64,000 nucleotides of DNA from Symbiodinium natans (Eukaryota; Sar; Dinophyceae; Suessiales; Symbiodiniaceae): assembly GCA_905221605.1 (NCBI GenBank), contig CAJNDS010000615.1:1-64000 (forward strand), written 5' to 3'. The notes beneath the pieces are model-generated. The model did not search any database. It had not been told where the DNA came from and saw only the letters and a list, made by a program, of their open reading frames with translations. The translations under genes were made by a program, and so were the position numbers. Shown piece after piece: positions 18,118 to 28,730 of this stretch. Position 1 is the first letter of the stretch. Every line of letters begins with the position of its first letter.

Positions 18118-19818
18118 ACCAAGAAAGCGGTGCCGATCTCAATCCGTTCATCGCTTTGTGAAGACGAAGATACACCTTCTTGTTTCCTGCCTTTTGGGGA
18201 ACAGAAGAGTCCGCAATACTCACGTTGTTTGGGAGCTCTACGTACTCTGGCCTTGACACTGCAGCGTGCATGAAAGCCACGCTCACGTCACAGCTCAACA
18301 CGGAGCCCTTCTTGCAAAGCAATGCCAAAAGAAGCCTTAAACCCTCTAAACTCGTAGTCGGGCTGTAGATGCCTTCTGAAAGCGTCGTGCCTCCCATTGA
18401 AGCGTAATCTCTAACAACGAGGCGGGAACGGTAAAGACCTTTACGTTTGATCGTGTTAACCCACCTGCTCGTGAGAACCCTCCGACCGCTCTCTCGCGCC
18501 GACTTACGGGCCTCAGCTTCAGAGATCACTTTTCCTACTCCAAAAGACTCGAGTTCCTCAAGCTCCAACTTCATTGAAGCATACAAAAGTTCAGGGTCTA
18601 ACTGTTCACCTGAGGTCTCAGAAACGGCGTTTCGGGGTACTTGGCACTTGATCTTACTCCCTCCGAATTTGAGAGTAAACGAATCAGCTACTTCTTTAGA
18701 CGTGGCCAGAATGTCCGGTCCTTTGAACAAAGACTCTAACAGATGGTTAGTTAGCCAGTCAATTTCCATGTCCTCCAGGTCATCCGGCTGCATTTCCGGT
18801 GACCCAAGTCCGCCTTCCCCCTCATCATCTGTGGGTTCCACGTAAGACGGAATATCATTCAGAGGATCAGGATCATCTGGTACCATTTCTTCATCTTCGT
18901 TTTCAAACCCCGGGTCAGGGTCTTCTGACTTCACCGGATCAGGTGGTGGCTCAAACATGATGGGCCTTTCAGGATCCACTGGGTCTAAAACGAGAGGCTG
19001 TGAAGTAGACAGAGCGTGTATGGCCCCTACGTCGTAGACAGGCTCACCTTTCGCTCCTTCTAAGGCCCTACAGACAGGAAAGATATCGATCTCAGTCTGA
19101 CCCAATGGAGCAGCAAAGATACCGCCCCCTCTAGGCTCTTTAGGCCCTAGATACACAGCTTTCACTGTTTTCTTTCCCCTGTACTTCTGTTGATGCGCTT
19201 TTGAGCCCCCTACTTTAGCGTAAACAAGACATCCAAACGGCAGGGTCCTCGTACGATGCACAATCTCCTCGTGCAGCCGGTCAATGGGCGTAGTCACGTC
19301 CTGGTGACTAAAGCTCCAGAGGTTGTAGCACCTGGCACTGTAAAGGACACAAGCTTGCCAGAGCATTCCTCCCAGCGGAAGCTTCTTGTTCCAGTCTTCC
19401 GGCGCGGAATTCCGCGCAACTTCTCTCTCCAAGTCTAACCACACTGCCCAAAATCCCTGCTTCATAGTTTCTACTTGTCTTTCAATAGCGCCTTTTGACT
19501 GAGGGCGATACCCGGGCACGACGTCCACAATGACGCCAGAAACAGCTACATCACCTGTACGGGTAGTCAATTTTTCGGCTAAAGACATCAAAGCCGACTC
19601 CTGATCACATCTCACTGTGACCATTTTATTCACAAGACCCATTTCGCGAATCACTCGTCCAATGTTGTAAAACAGATCCGGATCATCCAAATTCATGGCC
19701 GGGATGGCCGTGGTATAGTTCGAAGAACAGTGTGCAAGAAGCAGCACACGAAGACGACCAAAGTAGTAGAAATCCATTCCAATCGTCTGGTCCTCGCGTT
19801 GCAAACGCCTTCGCAAGC
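18118..19818 (-). pseudogene. Old copia: integrase core and RT N-half
   Basis: Middle block of the split copia polyprotein. Integrase: GMDFYYFG (first Asp), VRCDQESALM (second Asp), YRPQSKGAIERQVE (Glu), then the FGCLVYAK and YLGPKEPRGGG motifs of the copia integrase C-end. An acidic linker follows. RT begins with TSRWVNTIKRKGLYRSRLV, LSCDVSVAFMHAAV and KAMNGLRSAPLSWY. The last Tyr/Lys codons are cut by the YR element; translation would then run into the X1 repeat. The frame is otherwise uninterrupted. Confidence 0.88.
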
Positions 19819-19823
19819 GTCTC
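19819..19823. other. Target-site duplication GTCTC, left
   Basis: GTCTC directly outside the left LTR; the same pentamer follows the right LTR at 28866-28870. Five base pairs is the size copia integrase leaves. Confidence 0.9.
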
Positions 19824-19958
19824 TGCTAAACTTCAAGTCGCTCTTTTTCCTTGAACCAGTAAAGGCGCTGTCGGTAAAACATGAGTCACAAATCCACACA
19901 TGCTCATCAACCCTTTGGGTTGGTAGGTGGGGTTCCCAGGTAGTAGAAAAACTTTACA
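19824..19958 (-). repeat. 3' LTR of young copia
   Basis: 135 bp from TGCTAAAC to CTTTACA, identical to 28731-28865 by eye. This is short for a copia LTR. The purine-rich AAGGCGGGG lies directly internal, as expected of a polypurine tract. Confidence 0.95.
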
Positions 19959-20208
19959 CCCCGCCTTGATGTTGTGCGAACTGTAAGCTCAACATCACTC
20001 TACAGTAACGGGTATGTAGAAACTGTACAGGTATGTCGTTGGGCTCATCTGGTATTGTGCGATGGCCTCGTTGTGCTCTCCCTATTGGAGTCCTTGCACT
20101 CGGTGAAAACTGTTCCCACTGCTTCCTCGTGGGTAACACTTCGCTCAGGTAAGCTTGTACTCGCTGTAGCTCACACTGTACGGAAAAGTGAAACATTCCA
20201 TCATTCAC

Positions 20209-20814
20209 TCACATGGTCCCGGGCCTGCAATTGCCACAAGGACGGTAGTGCAATCTCGCATGCACTGCTGCACTGTAAGTGAATCTCTCTGACCTTTGCA
20301 CATCTGCACATGTAGGTCGGTGGTACCTCTTGCCATGAGGCGTGTACACATACTGGGGTTGTGCTCGTAGCTGTTCGTCCACATCCTGTGCCATAGGAAT
20401 GATATTAACCATTCCCCATTCTTGTAATCGCCTTGCAAGCTCTTCGTCATTCACATGGATTTGGCTTGCTGGTACTGTACTGATTCCAGGCATCCCATTA
20501 CCACTGCCTGTCGCTGAATCCTCTGGTGCATCACGGAAATACATATTGACTGCCCTTGCTGTACGTTGAACATCATCCTCATCGGGCGGACAATACTTTT
20601 GCACAAATCTTCGAATAGTGAATTCCTCCTGCGGTTCCTGTGGTCCTTCTTCCTGCGGTTCCTGTGGTCCTTCTTCCTGTGGTTCCTGTGGTCCTTCTTC
20701 CTGTGGTTCCTGTGGTCCTTCTTCCTGTGGTTCCTGTGGTCCTTCTTCCTGTGGTTCCTGTGGTCCTTCTTCCTGTGGTTCCTGTCGTCCTTTGTTCACC
20801 TTCTGCTCGACCAT
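20209..20814 (-). CDS. Young copia ORF3: EPQEEGPQ repeats plus zinc motif
   Basis: About 201 aa from the ATG at 20814; the gag-pol stop lies just upstream at 20827-20829. The N-terminal half is seven tandem EPQEEGPQ-like octapeptides (24-bp DNA repeats at about 20630-20790). The C-terminus reads VYTPHGKRYHRPTC, then HYRPCGNCRP. This is the His-x3-Cys...Cys-x2-Cys metal-binding pattern seen at the ends of some bacterial nuclease and competence-type proteins. Copia elements normally have no third ORF. Function is unknown; nucleic-acid binding is a guess. Confidence 0.65.
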   Translation of the reverse strand: MVEQKVNKGRQEPQEEGPQEPQEEGPQEPQEEGPQEPQEEGPQEPQEEGPQEPQEEGPQEPQEEFTIRRFVQKYCPPDEDDVQRTARAVNMYFRDAPEDSATGSGNGMPGISTVPASQIHVNDEELARRLQEWGMVNIIPMAQDVDEQLRAQPQYVYTPHGKRYHRPTCADVQRSERFTYSAAVHARLHYRPCGNCRPGTM

Positions 20815-20826
20815 GTAGAACAAGAG

Positions 20827-23800
20827 TCAAGCGAAAATTCCTCCTAGTAGCACACTGAAAAGAATAATCCATCCACTCACTTCCTTCACATAGATGAAAA
20901 CAAATTCTCGTTCTTCTCGTTCTCGTCCTCCAAAATCGTCTGGCTGTCCTGCAATCTGAGAAATCATATTCACCATCATTGTCAAGTACATCGCTCTAGC
21001 CGTCTTGCTTCCTCGCTCATTCAACAAAGTTGCACGTAGTGCTCGAACTTGGCTTCGGCAAACTTCACCTGCCACATGTTCCATTGCTTCTTCTTTCCCA
21101 TAACGCTCATGACTTTCTCCATTCCACACCATGGCTCCAATATGGTACATGAGAAATCTCCTTCGAGATACTCCTAAGCGCTTTGTATTCAAGTCGGCAA
21201 TGTTTAATTTGGTAGGCACTGGCTTTGCTTTGAAGCTGTTGTTCTTCACCCCTCGCTGAAGCCATAATACTCTCAGATCGATATGTTTGAGTCCTCCGAC
21301 TCCTGTTCGCATCATCCATTGTCTTCCCGCACTTGAATCCATCCGGATCTCCACGAGTAACTTTCCTGCAAGAAACATCCACAACTTCTTCAGTAACATC
21401 GCTTCTGATGCTCCTCCTGAGCATGCTAGCACTTCGGACTCTGCCGAACTTAAAGCTGTAGCTTTCTGGGTCCTGCTATACGAAAGTACTGGCACTGCAT
21501 TCACACACACAATCACTGATGATGTAGACCATCTCGCTTCACGGTCTGATGCCCAATCTGCATCCGTGAATACTTCCATACTGTGTGTTCCTTTCTTTTC
21601 TTCGTCTTCTTCTTCTTGCTCTTCTCTTTGATAGATCGCATCCAGCATCTTGTTTCCAACCTTTGTGTACTTCAGTAGGAATCCCAGTTGCTCTGTTCCT
21701 TGCACATAGAGCAAAGCTTGTTTCAAACAGGTTAACGCTTGTTCCGTTGGCTTCGACATCTTACTTGCCAAACACTTCGTCACATGCTGTAAATCCCATC
21801 GGTCTTGAGAAATGTACAACAGTGTTCCCAACGCTGAACGAAACTTCTTGCACTCGTTCTCCTCCAGTTCTTTGGAATTGTCCACTGTTCCAATCAGCTG
21901 GTGCTCTGGGGTTTGTCTTGGCTTTCGGTTCCCCAGCTTGTAGAGTCCTTTAAGCTTCTCGTAGTGCTTCTTCGACACTGTCACCAAAATTCCTTCTTCA
22001 AGGAACTCATAGGTCCTCTTCAGGTAATGAAGCTGTTCTCCCGATCCCCGGTGGGATGGGAACGGTCCCTCAACTGTGAGCTTGAAAAACTTCTCTAGCT
22101 CGCATATCAGCCATCTTCCTTCGCCTTTCGCACCTGCAACTAGCTCGTCGTCGACATGAATCGACACTGCAATCTTCTTCACTCGGTGCTTCAAGATTGA
22201 GGGTATCCCAACAAATTGCTCAAATCCCAAACGCTTCAAAATCTCAACCAAATGGGTAAACCATTGTTCTGCCGCTGATCTTTGCCCTGGCAGACACTTC
22301 TCCACTTTCCATACATGGTCTTCATCCAAACCAAGTAGTGTTCGAATCCACGGTGAGATATCAGCATACATCAGAGCTTTCTGCTTGACTTGCAAGAATG
22401 CGTCACGAATGTCAAGAACTGTAAGCTCCCAATTGTAGATGAGATGAAAAAGAAACATCATTCGCACTGCTGCGTGTCCTGACGTAGGACTAAAAGTCTC
22501 CTCCGTGCTCTGGGCTCCCGCACGGAATTCCCGACACACAATTCTGCATCTACGCTTCCAAACTCCATCTCTCTTTCTCCAATCGAAAACTGTCCTTAGT
22601 GTCAGAAACTTACCTTCCTCTGAACACTCTTCCTTCTTGATCGTCTTCACAACCTTCATGTTGGCGAGTTTGTCAAGTTCAGCTTTTCCTGCCTCTGCAT
22701 CCAATCTTTCAAGTTCCTCTTCGCTGACTTTCGGTGGTCGATCCTCATCTTCTTCTTCTCCTTCACTATCCGCTTCATATTCCTCTTCGCATTCCTTCCA
22801 GACTCTTTCTTCCCAAAGGTCATCTTCATGATATCCTGTTTCGTCTTCCTGTTCTTCTACCTGTCCGGCGTACAACGGTGGAAATAGACTTCCTTTCGGA
22901 CTTCCAGGATCAGCACTTGTAGGTGAACTTTCCGCAGTCTTTTGTTGCTTCGTTGGTGGCTCCTCAGCATCTGCTGTTTTACTAGCTTTCGCAGGTTCCT
23001 CTCTTCCTTCTCCTTCAGTTTCTCTCTTTTGTCCCCCGCCTTGGTTGGAATCCGTTGATGAACTTCGAGGTGTAGGTTGACCACTGCTCAGCAATAGATC
23101 ACTGATTGTGTCATGCTTTGAACTTTCCACATCAGATCCTGCTTCATCTCCTGCTGGCTCTGGCTCATTTTCTCCTCCTTCTTTCTCTCTGCCTGGTTCT
23201 TCCATGATTCTCGGTAACGGTGCCGCATGCGCGGTGCGCCCTAGCCTTGGGGCTTTCTTCGTCCAAGGAGAACCCTGAAGTTGAAGGGTCTCACGTGCGC
23301 GCCACGCTGGTTGTGTGCGCCGCACAGATCTTGACGTAAAGATCCCATCTTTTGATGTAATCACGTCCATGTCCCGGTCGTCCTTTCCAACCCATATTCC
23401 TCCTGTCCACAAGGATCGATTCTTCACTCCTCCAGGCTTGGCCAGACCAAACACATACTCTCCGAAGGGTAAAATCTGCCCTTGGTATGGTCTCCCGTAG
23501 ACCAATTGGAAAGCTGTACTCTGCGTCCCTGAGTGTAGGTGGTACCTGTTGAACAACCATGCTGCGTGGTGAATTGCCCACGCTCGTAAAGCATGATCTT
23601 CAGGAATCTTTTCCCCAATCCGATCCTCGACCATTTCAATCATCGTGAGGCTTTGTCTCCTGAGGTTCTGAATGTGGCGTTCCACTCTCGCTGTTCTTCC
23701 TTTGTGGTAGGGCTTGTTTGGATACTTTCCAGCCTTGTAGCCTAACTTTTGTCGTATTGCTACAATCAAATCCAGTAAGGCTGTTGTCGCTGGCTCCACA

Positions 23801-26800
23801 TCAATCGCAAACAGAACTTCTTCGGAAATGTAGTTCATCTCGAGAGAAAACTTCACCACTTTCTCGGCCAACTTCTTCGTCGGTGCTTTCCCCGGCACTG
23901 GAATCGCCCACGAAAATCGAGTCCATGAATCAAGAATGATCAGACTCACACTGTTCTGACCCATGTACATGAAGTCCATCTGGATCACTGGCTTTCCTGG
24001 GTCTTCATACTTTGCTTCACTGCTTTGTGGGGTATGGTCCTGTTTCGACTTTGCTGCTGCACAGAAATCACACCATGGTTGCATTGGCATGTGGGTTGCC
24101 ATATGCTCTTCAATCTCTGCTTCTGTCGGTTCGGGCACTCCGGGTCTTGTTCTTGCTTTGGGCCTTTGCTTCCTCAGCCTGTCTGCAACTTCTTCTGCGT
24201 CCTCATCTCTGTCTTCGGTGAGGTAGTTGCACAGTCTCCTGAACATCTTCACCTTTGACCCTGAGACGCTCAAACCCAAATACCGACAACCTTCTCGCAG
24301 CTTCTCAATCTCACTCGTTGCTGTGAGTGACTCTCCATTCACCACAATAGTACTTCCCATGTCGAGTTCCAACTCTTGGTGTCCTCCTGCCTTTCCTTGC
24401 TGCTTCACAACTCCTTTCGGCACTGGCACCTGCAACTCTTCTGGAGCTCCTCTTTCTCTTCCAAACCATTCTGGCTCCTCTTCCATCTTCTTTTCTTCCT
24501 CCTTTGGTGCTTCTTCTGGTGCTACCTCTTCTACCAAGCACTTGTCCAGATACTCTGGTGTCCTGTGCAAGAATGTGAGAATTTCTGATCGAAAAAGCAA
24601 TCCCGGTATTCGATCTTCCAAGTCGGATTTTCGCTCGAGCAATTCCGTTGCTTCAATCACTTCCCATTCGTTGCCCACCTTCACGATGGTGGTCCTGTAC
24701 TTCCAAGTACCTGTCGGCGGCTTTACAAACTCAAGTCCAAAATGGCGATGGACTGGCGTTCCATTCGGTAGAAGGCTCCAATCCTTCTCTGGGACTTTAC
24801 CAAAGTCATAGGCCAAAGTCACCTTGACTGCCCTGACTTGCTCGACTCCTCTAACTTCCGCTGTCAATCTCAAGCTATTCCTCTGGTATTCCACAGGCAC
24901 CCGTGCCTTACCATCGGGAGATACAAGTTCCCCCGCCTGGGTTTCTTCTCCCCAGGTCTCGCCCCCCTGGCGCTGTTTGCATCCCACTGACACAAACTTC
25001 CATCCATTTTTGAGTAGCCTTCCTAAAGACAGCAAGATGTTATTGGTGTCCGACAACACAAAGTCCTCAGTCACACTGCAGCTACTGAACTGCAAAACTG
25101 CTCGCCGCATACCTTCAACTCGCATCGCACCCCCTTGTGCGTCTTGCAACCTCAGAGAGGTTGGGGTCGAAACTTCGACGCCTGCATCCGACAATCTTCG
25201 TGGTAACAAACTCACATCTGCTCCTGAATCCAAGATCACCACATGTTGCTTTGTGTCCAACTGGACCATTCGCACATTGAGAGGTTCCGATCCTCCCTGA
25301 CTCAGAGGTTCCAATCCTCCTTGATTCAGAGGTTCCAATCCTCCTGGAGGTCCCAATCCTCCTTGAACTCTTTCCAAGCTGTTTTCATACCATTGATACA
25401 GCTCATCACTCTCATGATCTTGTTTGTTCTCACTCTCATCCCCGATGTAGTAGCACTCTGGTCCTTGCACCTCTATCCTTCTGGTGAACCAATCACCTTC
25501 TTCTTCTGAAACTTCGCTAAGCTCATAGTGCTCTGTGCCGTCAGGTGGTGTGTTCGCAATGTGATGGAAATCAATGTTCCTCACTCTCCTTATCCTGTAT
25601 TGGCTCGCACTCTGCGACGGAGTAACAGACTCGACTGTCGAGTGGGGTACCTCGGTGCTGGCCTCGCTCGCCTGCACTTCTCGAACATTGCGGTTTGGAC
25701 ACTCGTTTCCCCAATGTCCTCGCTGCTTGCAGAATCGGCAAACATCTCTGTCCAACTTCTTTCCTCCACCTTTCTTTCCTCCTTTGCCATGCTTTCCACC
25801 TTTCTTTCCGCCTTTCTTTCCTCCTTTGTGGAAACCTTTGCCTCGTCCTTTCTTTCCTCCTTTGTAGCTTCCTTTTCGTCCACCTTTTCTCCATTGGCGA
25901 AATCCTGCTCCAAAGCTTGACCACGAGTAGGATCCTTTTCCTCCTTTGTTTCCTTTGTTGCCTTTGTTTCCTTTTCCTCCTCCTTTCTCGTACACTGCAT
26001 CCACTTCCATTGGTGCTGGTCCTTGATCTGCATTTGAACTGCTCGCTGTGTTCTGCAAGGTCTTTTGCTTCAACACCGTCTGGTAATCCCAAGTTTTGCT
26101 GCTTTGTTCGTATGAAAGAATCGCTTGCTTCACTGACATGTAGTTTGTTCCTTCGGGCATTGTCAAAGTAAGGTGGTCTCGAATCGCCCTCGGTGAACAT
26201 CGAAGCAAAACTCCCATCAACAAATCTCGATCGTAGGTCTTTCCTGAAGCGATCTCGTACTCCCGAACAAGGTTTTCCAGTGAACCAATCTGCTCCACCA
26301 TGCTCTTGGCCCCATCGAAGTTGGGAAACATCCCAATCGCTTGACTGAGGGTTAGAGCTCGTTGTTTGGTGGCTGGTTGGTATTCCCAAAGCAAACTTTG
26401 ATAGAGACGATACCCACATCGCTCCCTGCTCCAATTTCGAGACAGTTGCGTTGCTGCTCCCCGCATATACGAAGTCAGTATGTGGTAAAGCTTTGTCGAA
26501 AGTTCTCTCTCCACTGTAGTGAGAGTCGAAACATCGATCGGCGTTGCTCCCAGACTTTCAATCATACTTAGAGCTTCTGAGTACTGCGAATCGGCAAAAC
26601 CTAGCCAATTCAGAAACTGATGTTTCCAGGTTGTAAAATCCGGTGGATGCTCTCCCGAGGCTTGTGGGTTCCAAACATCTGGTGCCTTGATCGCCTTTGT
26701 CGCACTTTCAATCCTTCGGTTCAGATCATCCGAACTGCTTGCTTGTTGCTCCAACCTTTGTAGCGCACTCATTCCAACTTGGGTCGCCCTTGTCAATGCA

Positions 26801-26853
26801 GTCAGAATTTCAGAAAGTTCTGTGGGTTGTTGGGGTGGTCCATTCTGCTGCAT
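20827..26853 (-). CDS. Young copia Gag-Pol polyprotein
   Basis: About 2,008 codons from the ATG at 26853 (MQQNGPPQQP). The frame is open a further 650 codons upstream to 28806 inside the LTR, but that part overlaps ORF1 and may not be used. Order: helical Gag; Gly/Lys-rich repeats; CRFCKQRGHWGNEC zinc knuckle (about 25700-25740); protease ILDSGADVSLLP (about 25235); pre-integrase zinc site with CDFC; integrase IQMDFMYMG; RT with LDIRDAFLQVK and IHVDDEL (His for the usual Tyr); RNase H with VFTDADWASD and LSSAESEVLA. The extreme C-terminus is a hydrophobic helix (GWIILFSVLLGGIFA), unusual for copia. No break is seen. Confidence 0.93.
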   Translation of the reverse strand: MQQNGPPQQPTELSEILTALTRATQVGMSALQRLEQQASSSDDLNRRIESATKAIKAPDVWNPQASGEHPPDFTTWKHQFLNWLGFADSQYSEALSMIESLGATPIDVSTLTTVERELSTKLYHILTSYMRGAATQLSRNWSRERCGYRLYQSLLWEYQPATKQRALTLSQAIGMFPNFDGAKSMVEQIGSLENLVREYEIASGKTYDRDLLMGVLLRCSPRAIRDHLTLTMPEGTNYMSVKQAILSYEQSSKTWDYQTVLKQKTLQNTASSSNADQGPAPMEVDAVYEKGGGKGNKGNKGNKGGKGSYSWSSFGAGFRQWRKGGRKGSYKGGKKGRGKGFHKGGKKGGKKGGKHGKGGKKGGGKKLDRDVCRFCKQRGHWGNECPNRNVREVQASEASTEVPHSTVESVTPSQSASQYRIRRVRNIDFHHIANTPPDGTEHYELSEVSEEEGDWFTRRIEVQGPECYYIGDESENKQDHESDELYQWYENSLERVQGGLGPPGGLEPLNQGGLEPLSQGGSEPLNVRMVQLDTKQHVVILDSGADVSLLPRRLSDAGVEVSTPTSLRLQDAQGGAMRVEGMRRAVLQFSSCSVTEDFVLSDTNNILLSLGRLLKNGWKFVSVGCKQRQGGETWGEETQAGELVSPDGKARVPVEYQRNSLRLTAEVRGVEQVRAVKVTLAYDFGKVPEKDWSLLPNGTPVHRHFGLEFVKPPTGTWKYRTTIVKVGNEWEVIEATELLERKSDLEDRIPGLLFRSEILTFLHRTPEYLDKCLVEEVAPEEAPKEEEKKMEEEPEWFGRERGAPEELQVPVPKGVVKQQGKAGGHQELELDMGSTIVVNGESLTATSEIEKLREGCRYLGLSVSGSKVKMFRRLCNYLTEDRDEDAEEVADRLRKQRPKARTRPGVPEPTEAEIEEHMATHMPMQPWCDFCAAAKSKQDHTPQSSEAKYEDPGKPVIQMDFMYMGQNSVSLIILDSWTRFSWAIPVPGKAPTKKLAEKVVKFSLEMNYISEEVLFAIDVEPATTALLDLIVAIRQKLGYKAGKYPNKPYHKGRTARVERHIQNLRRQSLTMIEMVEDRIGEKIPEDHALRAWAIHHAAWLFNRYHLHSGTQSTAFQLVYGRPYQGQILPFGEYVFGLAKPGGVKNRSLWTGGIWVGKDDRDMDVITSKDGIFTSRSVRRTQPAWRARETLQLQGSPWTKKAPRLGRTAHAAPLPRIMEEPGREKEGGENEPEPAGDEAGSDVESSKHDTISDLLLSSGQPTPRSSSTDSNQGGGQKRETEGEGREEPAKASKTADAEEPPTKQQKTAESSPTSADPGSPKGSLFPPLYAGQVEEQEDETGYHEDDLWEERVWKECEEEYEADSEGEEEDEDRPPKVSEEELERLDAEAGKAELDKLANMKVVKTIKKEECSEEGKFLTLRTVFDWRKRDGVWKRRCRIVCREFRAGAQSTEETFSPTSGHAAVRMMFLFHLIYNWELTVLDIRDAFLQVKQKALMYADISPWIRTLLGLDEDHVWKVEKCLPGQRSAAEQWFTHLVEILKRLGFEQFVGIPSILKHRVKKIAVSIHVDDELVAGAKGEGRWLICELEKFFKLTVEGPFPSHRGSGEQLHYLKRTYEFLEEGILVTVSKKHYEKLKGLYKLGNRKPRQTPEHQLIGTVDNSKELEENECKKFRSALGTLLYISQDRWDLQHVTKCLASKMSKPTEQALTCLKQALLYVQGTEQLGFLLKYTKVGNKMLDAIYQREEQEEEDEEKKGTHSMEVFTDADWASDREARWSTSSVIVCVNAVPVLSYSRTQKATALSSAESEVLACSGGASEAMLLKKLWMFLAGKLLVEIRMDSSAGRQWMMRTGVGGLKHIDLRVLWLQRGVKNNSFKAKPVPTKLNIADLNTKRLGVSRRRFLMYHIGAMVWNGESHERYGKEEAMEHVAGEVCRSQVRALRATLLNERGSKTARAMYLTMMVNMISQIAGQPDDFGGREREEREFVFIYVKEVSGWIILFSVLLGGIFA

Positions 26854-27257
26854 CCCTTGCACTGCAGAAAACTGTAACACGACAAGCACACACAGCATCG
26901 CTCCTCTCTGTTGTTTTCTCACACAAGCACACGAACGCAAGTGATCTCTCCGTGCCCCTCTGCTCAAGCGCCTCCGAAAACATGAATGTTGCAATCTCCA
27001 CAAACATGACTGACGACATGACTGCAAATGCACTGTCGCTTGCAAACATCCAATGCACAACATGATCGCACCTGATACTCCAAGCATAAGCATCATTGCC
27101 ATTGCTCCATTGCAATCGAATTGCATAGTCTTGGGGTCGTAGAGGTTCTTTGCTCCTGGAATACTGGTCCAAATCCACATCACCAATGGATCTCTTGTTC
27201 CATTCATAGTCTTGTCGGAGTAGAGGCTCTTGTTTGTACATAGGCCATAGAATTTTG

Positions 27258-27415
27258 ATTCCTCCTGGTAGTCGATCTCTGTTTTCTCCTCCTGGTAGTC
27301 GATCTCTGCTTTCTCCTTCTGGTAGTCGATCTCTGCTTTCTCCTTCTGGTAGTCGATCTCTGCTTTCTCCTTCTGGTAGTCGATCTCTGCTTTCTCCTTC
27401 TGGTAGTCGACCTCA
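27258..27415. repeat. 30-bp coding minisatellite
   Basis: Five to six tandem copies of a 30-bp unit (CTCCTTCTGGTAGTCGATCT plus CTGCTTT). In the pol-continuous frame it encodes repeated EIDYQKEKAE; another frame gives Arg-rich repeats. It lies just downstream of the ORF1 stop. Confidence 0.85.
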
Positions 27416-28693
27416 TCGTCCTGACCAATCTCCCCATTCATCTTCCTCATTTCCAGGGTTTGGCTCCTCGCCCCTTTCTCGCATTCTCCTCCTTTCTGCT
27501 CTCCTCCAAGGAGAATTCGGGTAGAGCGTAGTGGCTTGCGTTGCTCCCCCTCGCTTCGGTGGTGGTCCCTTTGGCTCTGGAGGTGGCGCCTTGCTTCCAG
27601 CAGGTCGTTCCTTCGGAGGTGGTCCTCTGGAACTGCTCCCTGGCTCATTTCTCGCATCTTCCATCCTGGGTTGTAGGGTCCCAGGTCCCGTCCTGGGTTG
27701 TAGGGTCCCAGGCCCCGTGTCTCGGCTGGAACTCGCTGTTCCACTGCTTTGGCTTCGCTGGCCGTACCTGGCTCGAAAGTATGCAACTCCACGAGCAAAT
27801 TCCTTGGATTCCCTGGCTCTTGCTTCGTCTCCTGAAGGAATTGCACCGGCACGTCTTGCAGCATACTCTTCCTCATTCCGGCGGATGTGTTCCGCCACTG
27901 CTGCGTTGCTGGGTTCCCCGTCCAGCGTGTGAAGAGGAAGTTTCGTACCACACGGCATTGGGTCCGGAGGTGGACACTCTGGAGCTCGTTCTTCTCCTGG
28001 CGGTGGACACTCTGGAGCTTGCTCTGGTTCTGGGCCCGCTGGTGGCGGTGGCCCTCCTGACTTTGGAAACCGAACTGGTTCCTGCAAGGCTCGTTCCCTT
28101 GCTCGCCGTTGGATCCTTTCCGTCTCTGCTGCGAGTGCAGAGAGTCTCTCCAGCTGCCTTCGCCTGCGTTGCTCAGCAGACACTTGCTGCTCTTGCAGCT
28201 CCAAGGCGATGTGCCCAGACGAAAGTGTTCTCGGCTCCCTTCTTGGTGTAGGTGGTGCCTCTTGGTACACCATTGTAGTTTCGGGGCTAGAGGAACTAGG
28301 ACTCCCGATCTCCACTGGCCCGTCTGGTTCTCCCCCTTCCAAGGGAATGTAATCTCTTCCTTCCACCACTGGTCGTTCGGGCTTCTTCTTCGGCTTTGGA
28401 GGCATATACCTTGGTGCACTTCCACTTCCTTCAGCTGAACTGCTTGCTGAAGATCCGTAGCCTTTTCCCATGCCAACACGGTGAATCTTGATCTCCTTTC
28501 TTCGTGGCTCCATTTCTTCTTCTTGTTCCCCTTCTTCCATGGGCTCTGCGGGTTCCATCGGCTCCATGGGTTCTGTGAGTTCCATTGGCTCCATGGGTTC
28601 TGTGAGTTCCATGGGCTCTGTAGGTTCTGTGAGCTCCATTGGCTCCACAGCATCAGGGTTCCAACCCAAACCATCATCACGGCCACGAGGCAT
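27413..28693 (-). CDS. Young copia ORF1, disordered accessory protein
   Basis: 426 aa with a true ATG 26 bp beyond the primer-binding site. It begins with PMELTEP repeats, then KPKKKPE, and a helical segment rich in Arg/Glu (QQVSAEQRRRRQLERLSAL). Pro-rich blocks follow (PECPPPGEE twice, GPGTLQPR twice), and the end is NEEDEWGDWSGR. It is mostly low-complexity and of unknown function. The acidic WGxW motif recurs in the accessory ORFs of the other two copia elements. It overlaps an open frame that joins pol, but its composition looks more like protein than that frame does. Confidence 0.7.
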   Translation of the reverse strand: MPRGRDDGLGWNPDAVEPMELTEPTEPMELTEPMEPMELTEPMEPMEPAEPMEEGEQEEEMEPRRKEIKIHRVGMGKGYGSSASSSAEGSGSAPRYMPPKPKKKPERPVVEGRDYIPLEGGEPDGPVEIGSPSSSSPETTMVYQEAPPTPRREPRTLSSGHIALELQEQQVSAEQRRRRQLERLSALAAETERIQRRARERALQEPVRFPKSGGPPPPAGPEPEQAPECPPPGEERAPECPPPDPMPCGTKLPLHTLDGEPSNAAVAEHIRRNEEEYAARRAGAIPSGDEARARESKEFARGVAYFRARYGQRSQSSGTASSSRDTGPGTLQPRTGPGTLQPRMEDARNEPGSSSRGPPPKERPAGSKAPPPEPKGPPPKRGGATQATTLYPNSPWRRAERRRMRERGEEPNPGNEEDEWGDWSGR

Positions 28694-28718
28694 GGCTTCG
28701 GTCCCGGATGCACAGTGT

Positions 28719-28730
28719 GCTCCGCTACCA
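28719..28730 (-). promoter_or_regulatory. Primer-binding site of young copia
   Basis: TGGTAGCGGAGC on the minus strand, directly after the LTR end. It would pair with a tRNA ending GCUCCGCUACCA, whose CUACCA end is like eukaryotic initiator tRNA-Met. The same 12-mer follows the LTR ends at 35210 and 56940. Confidence 0.85.
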
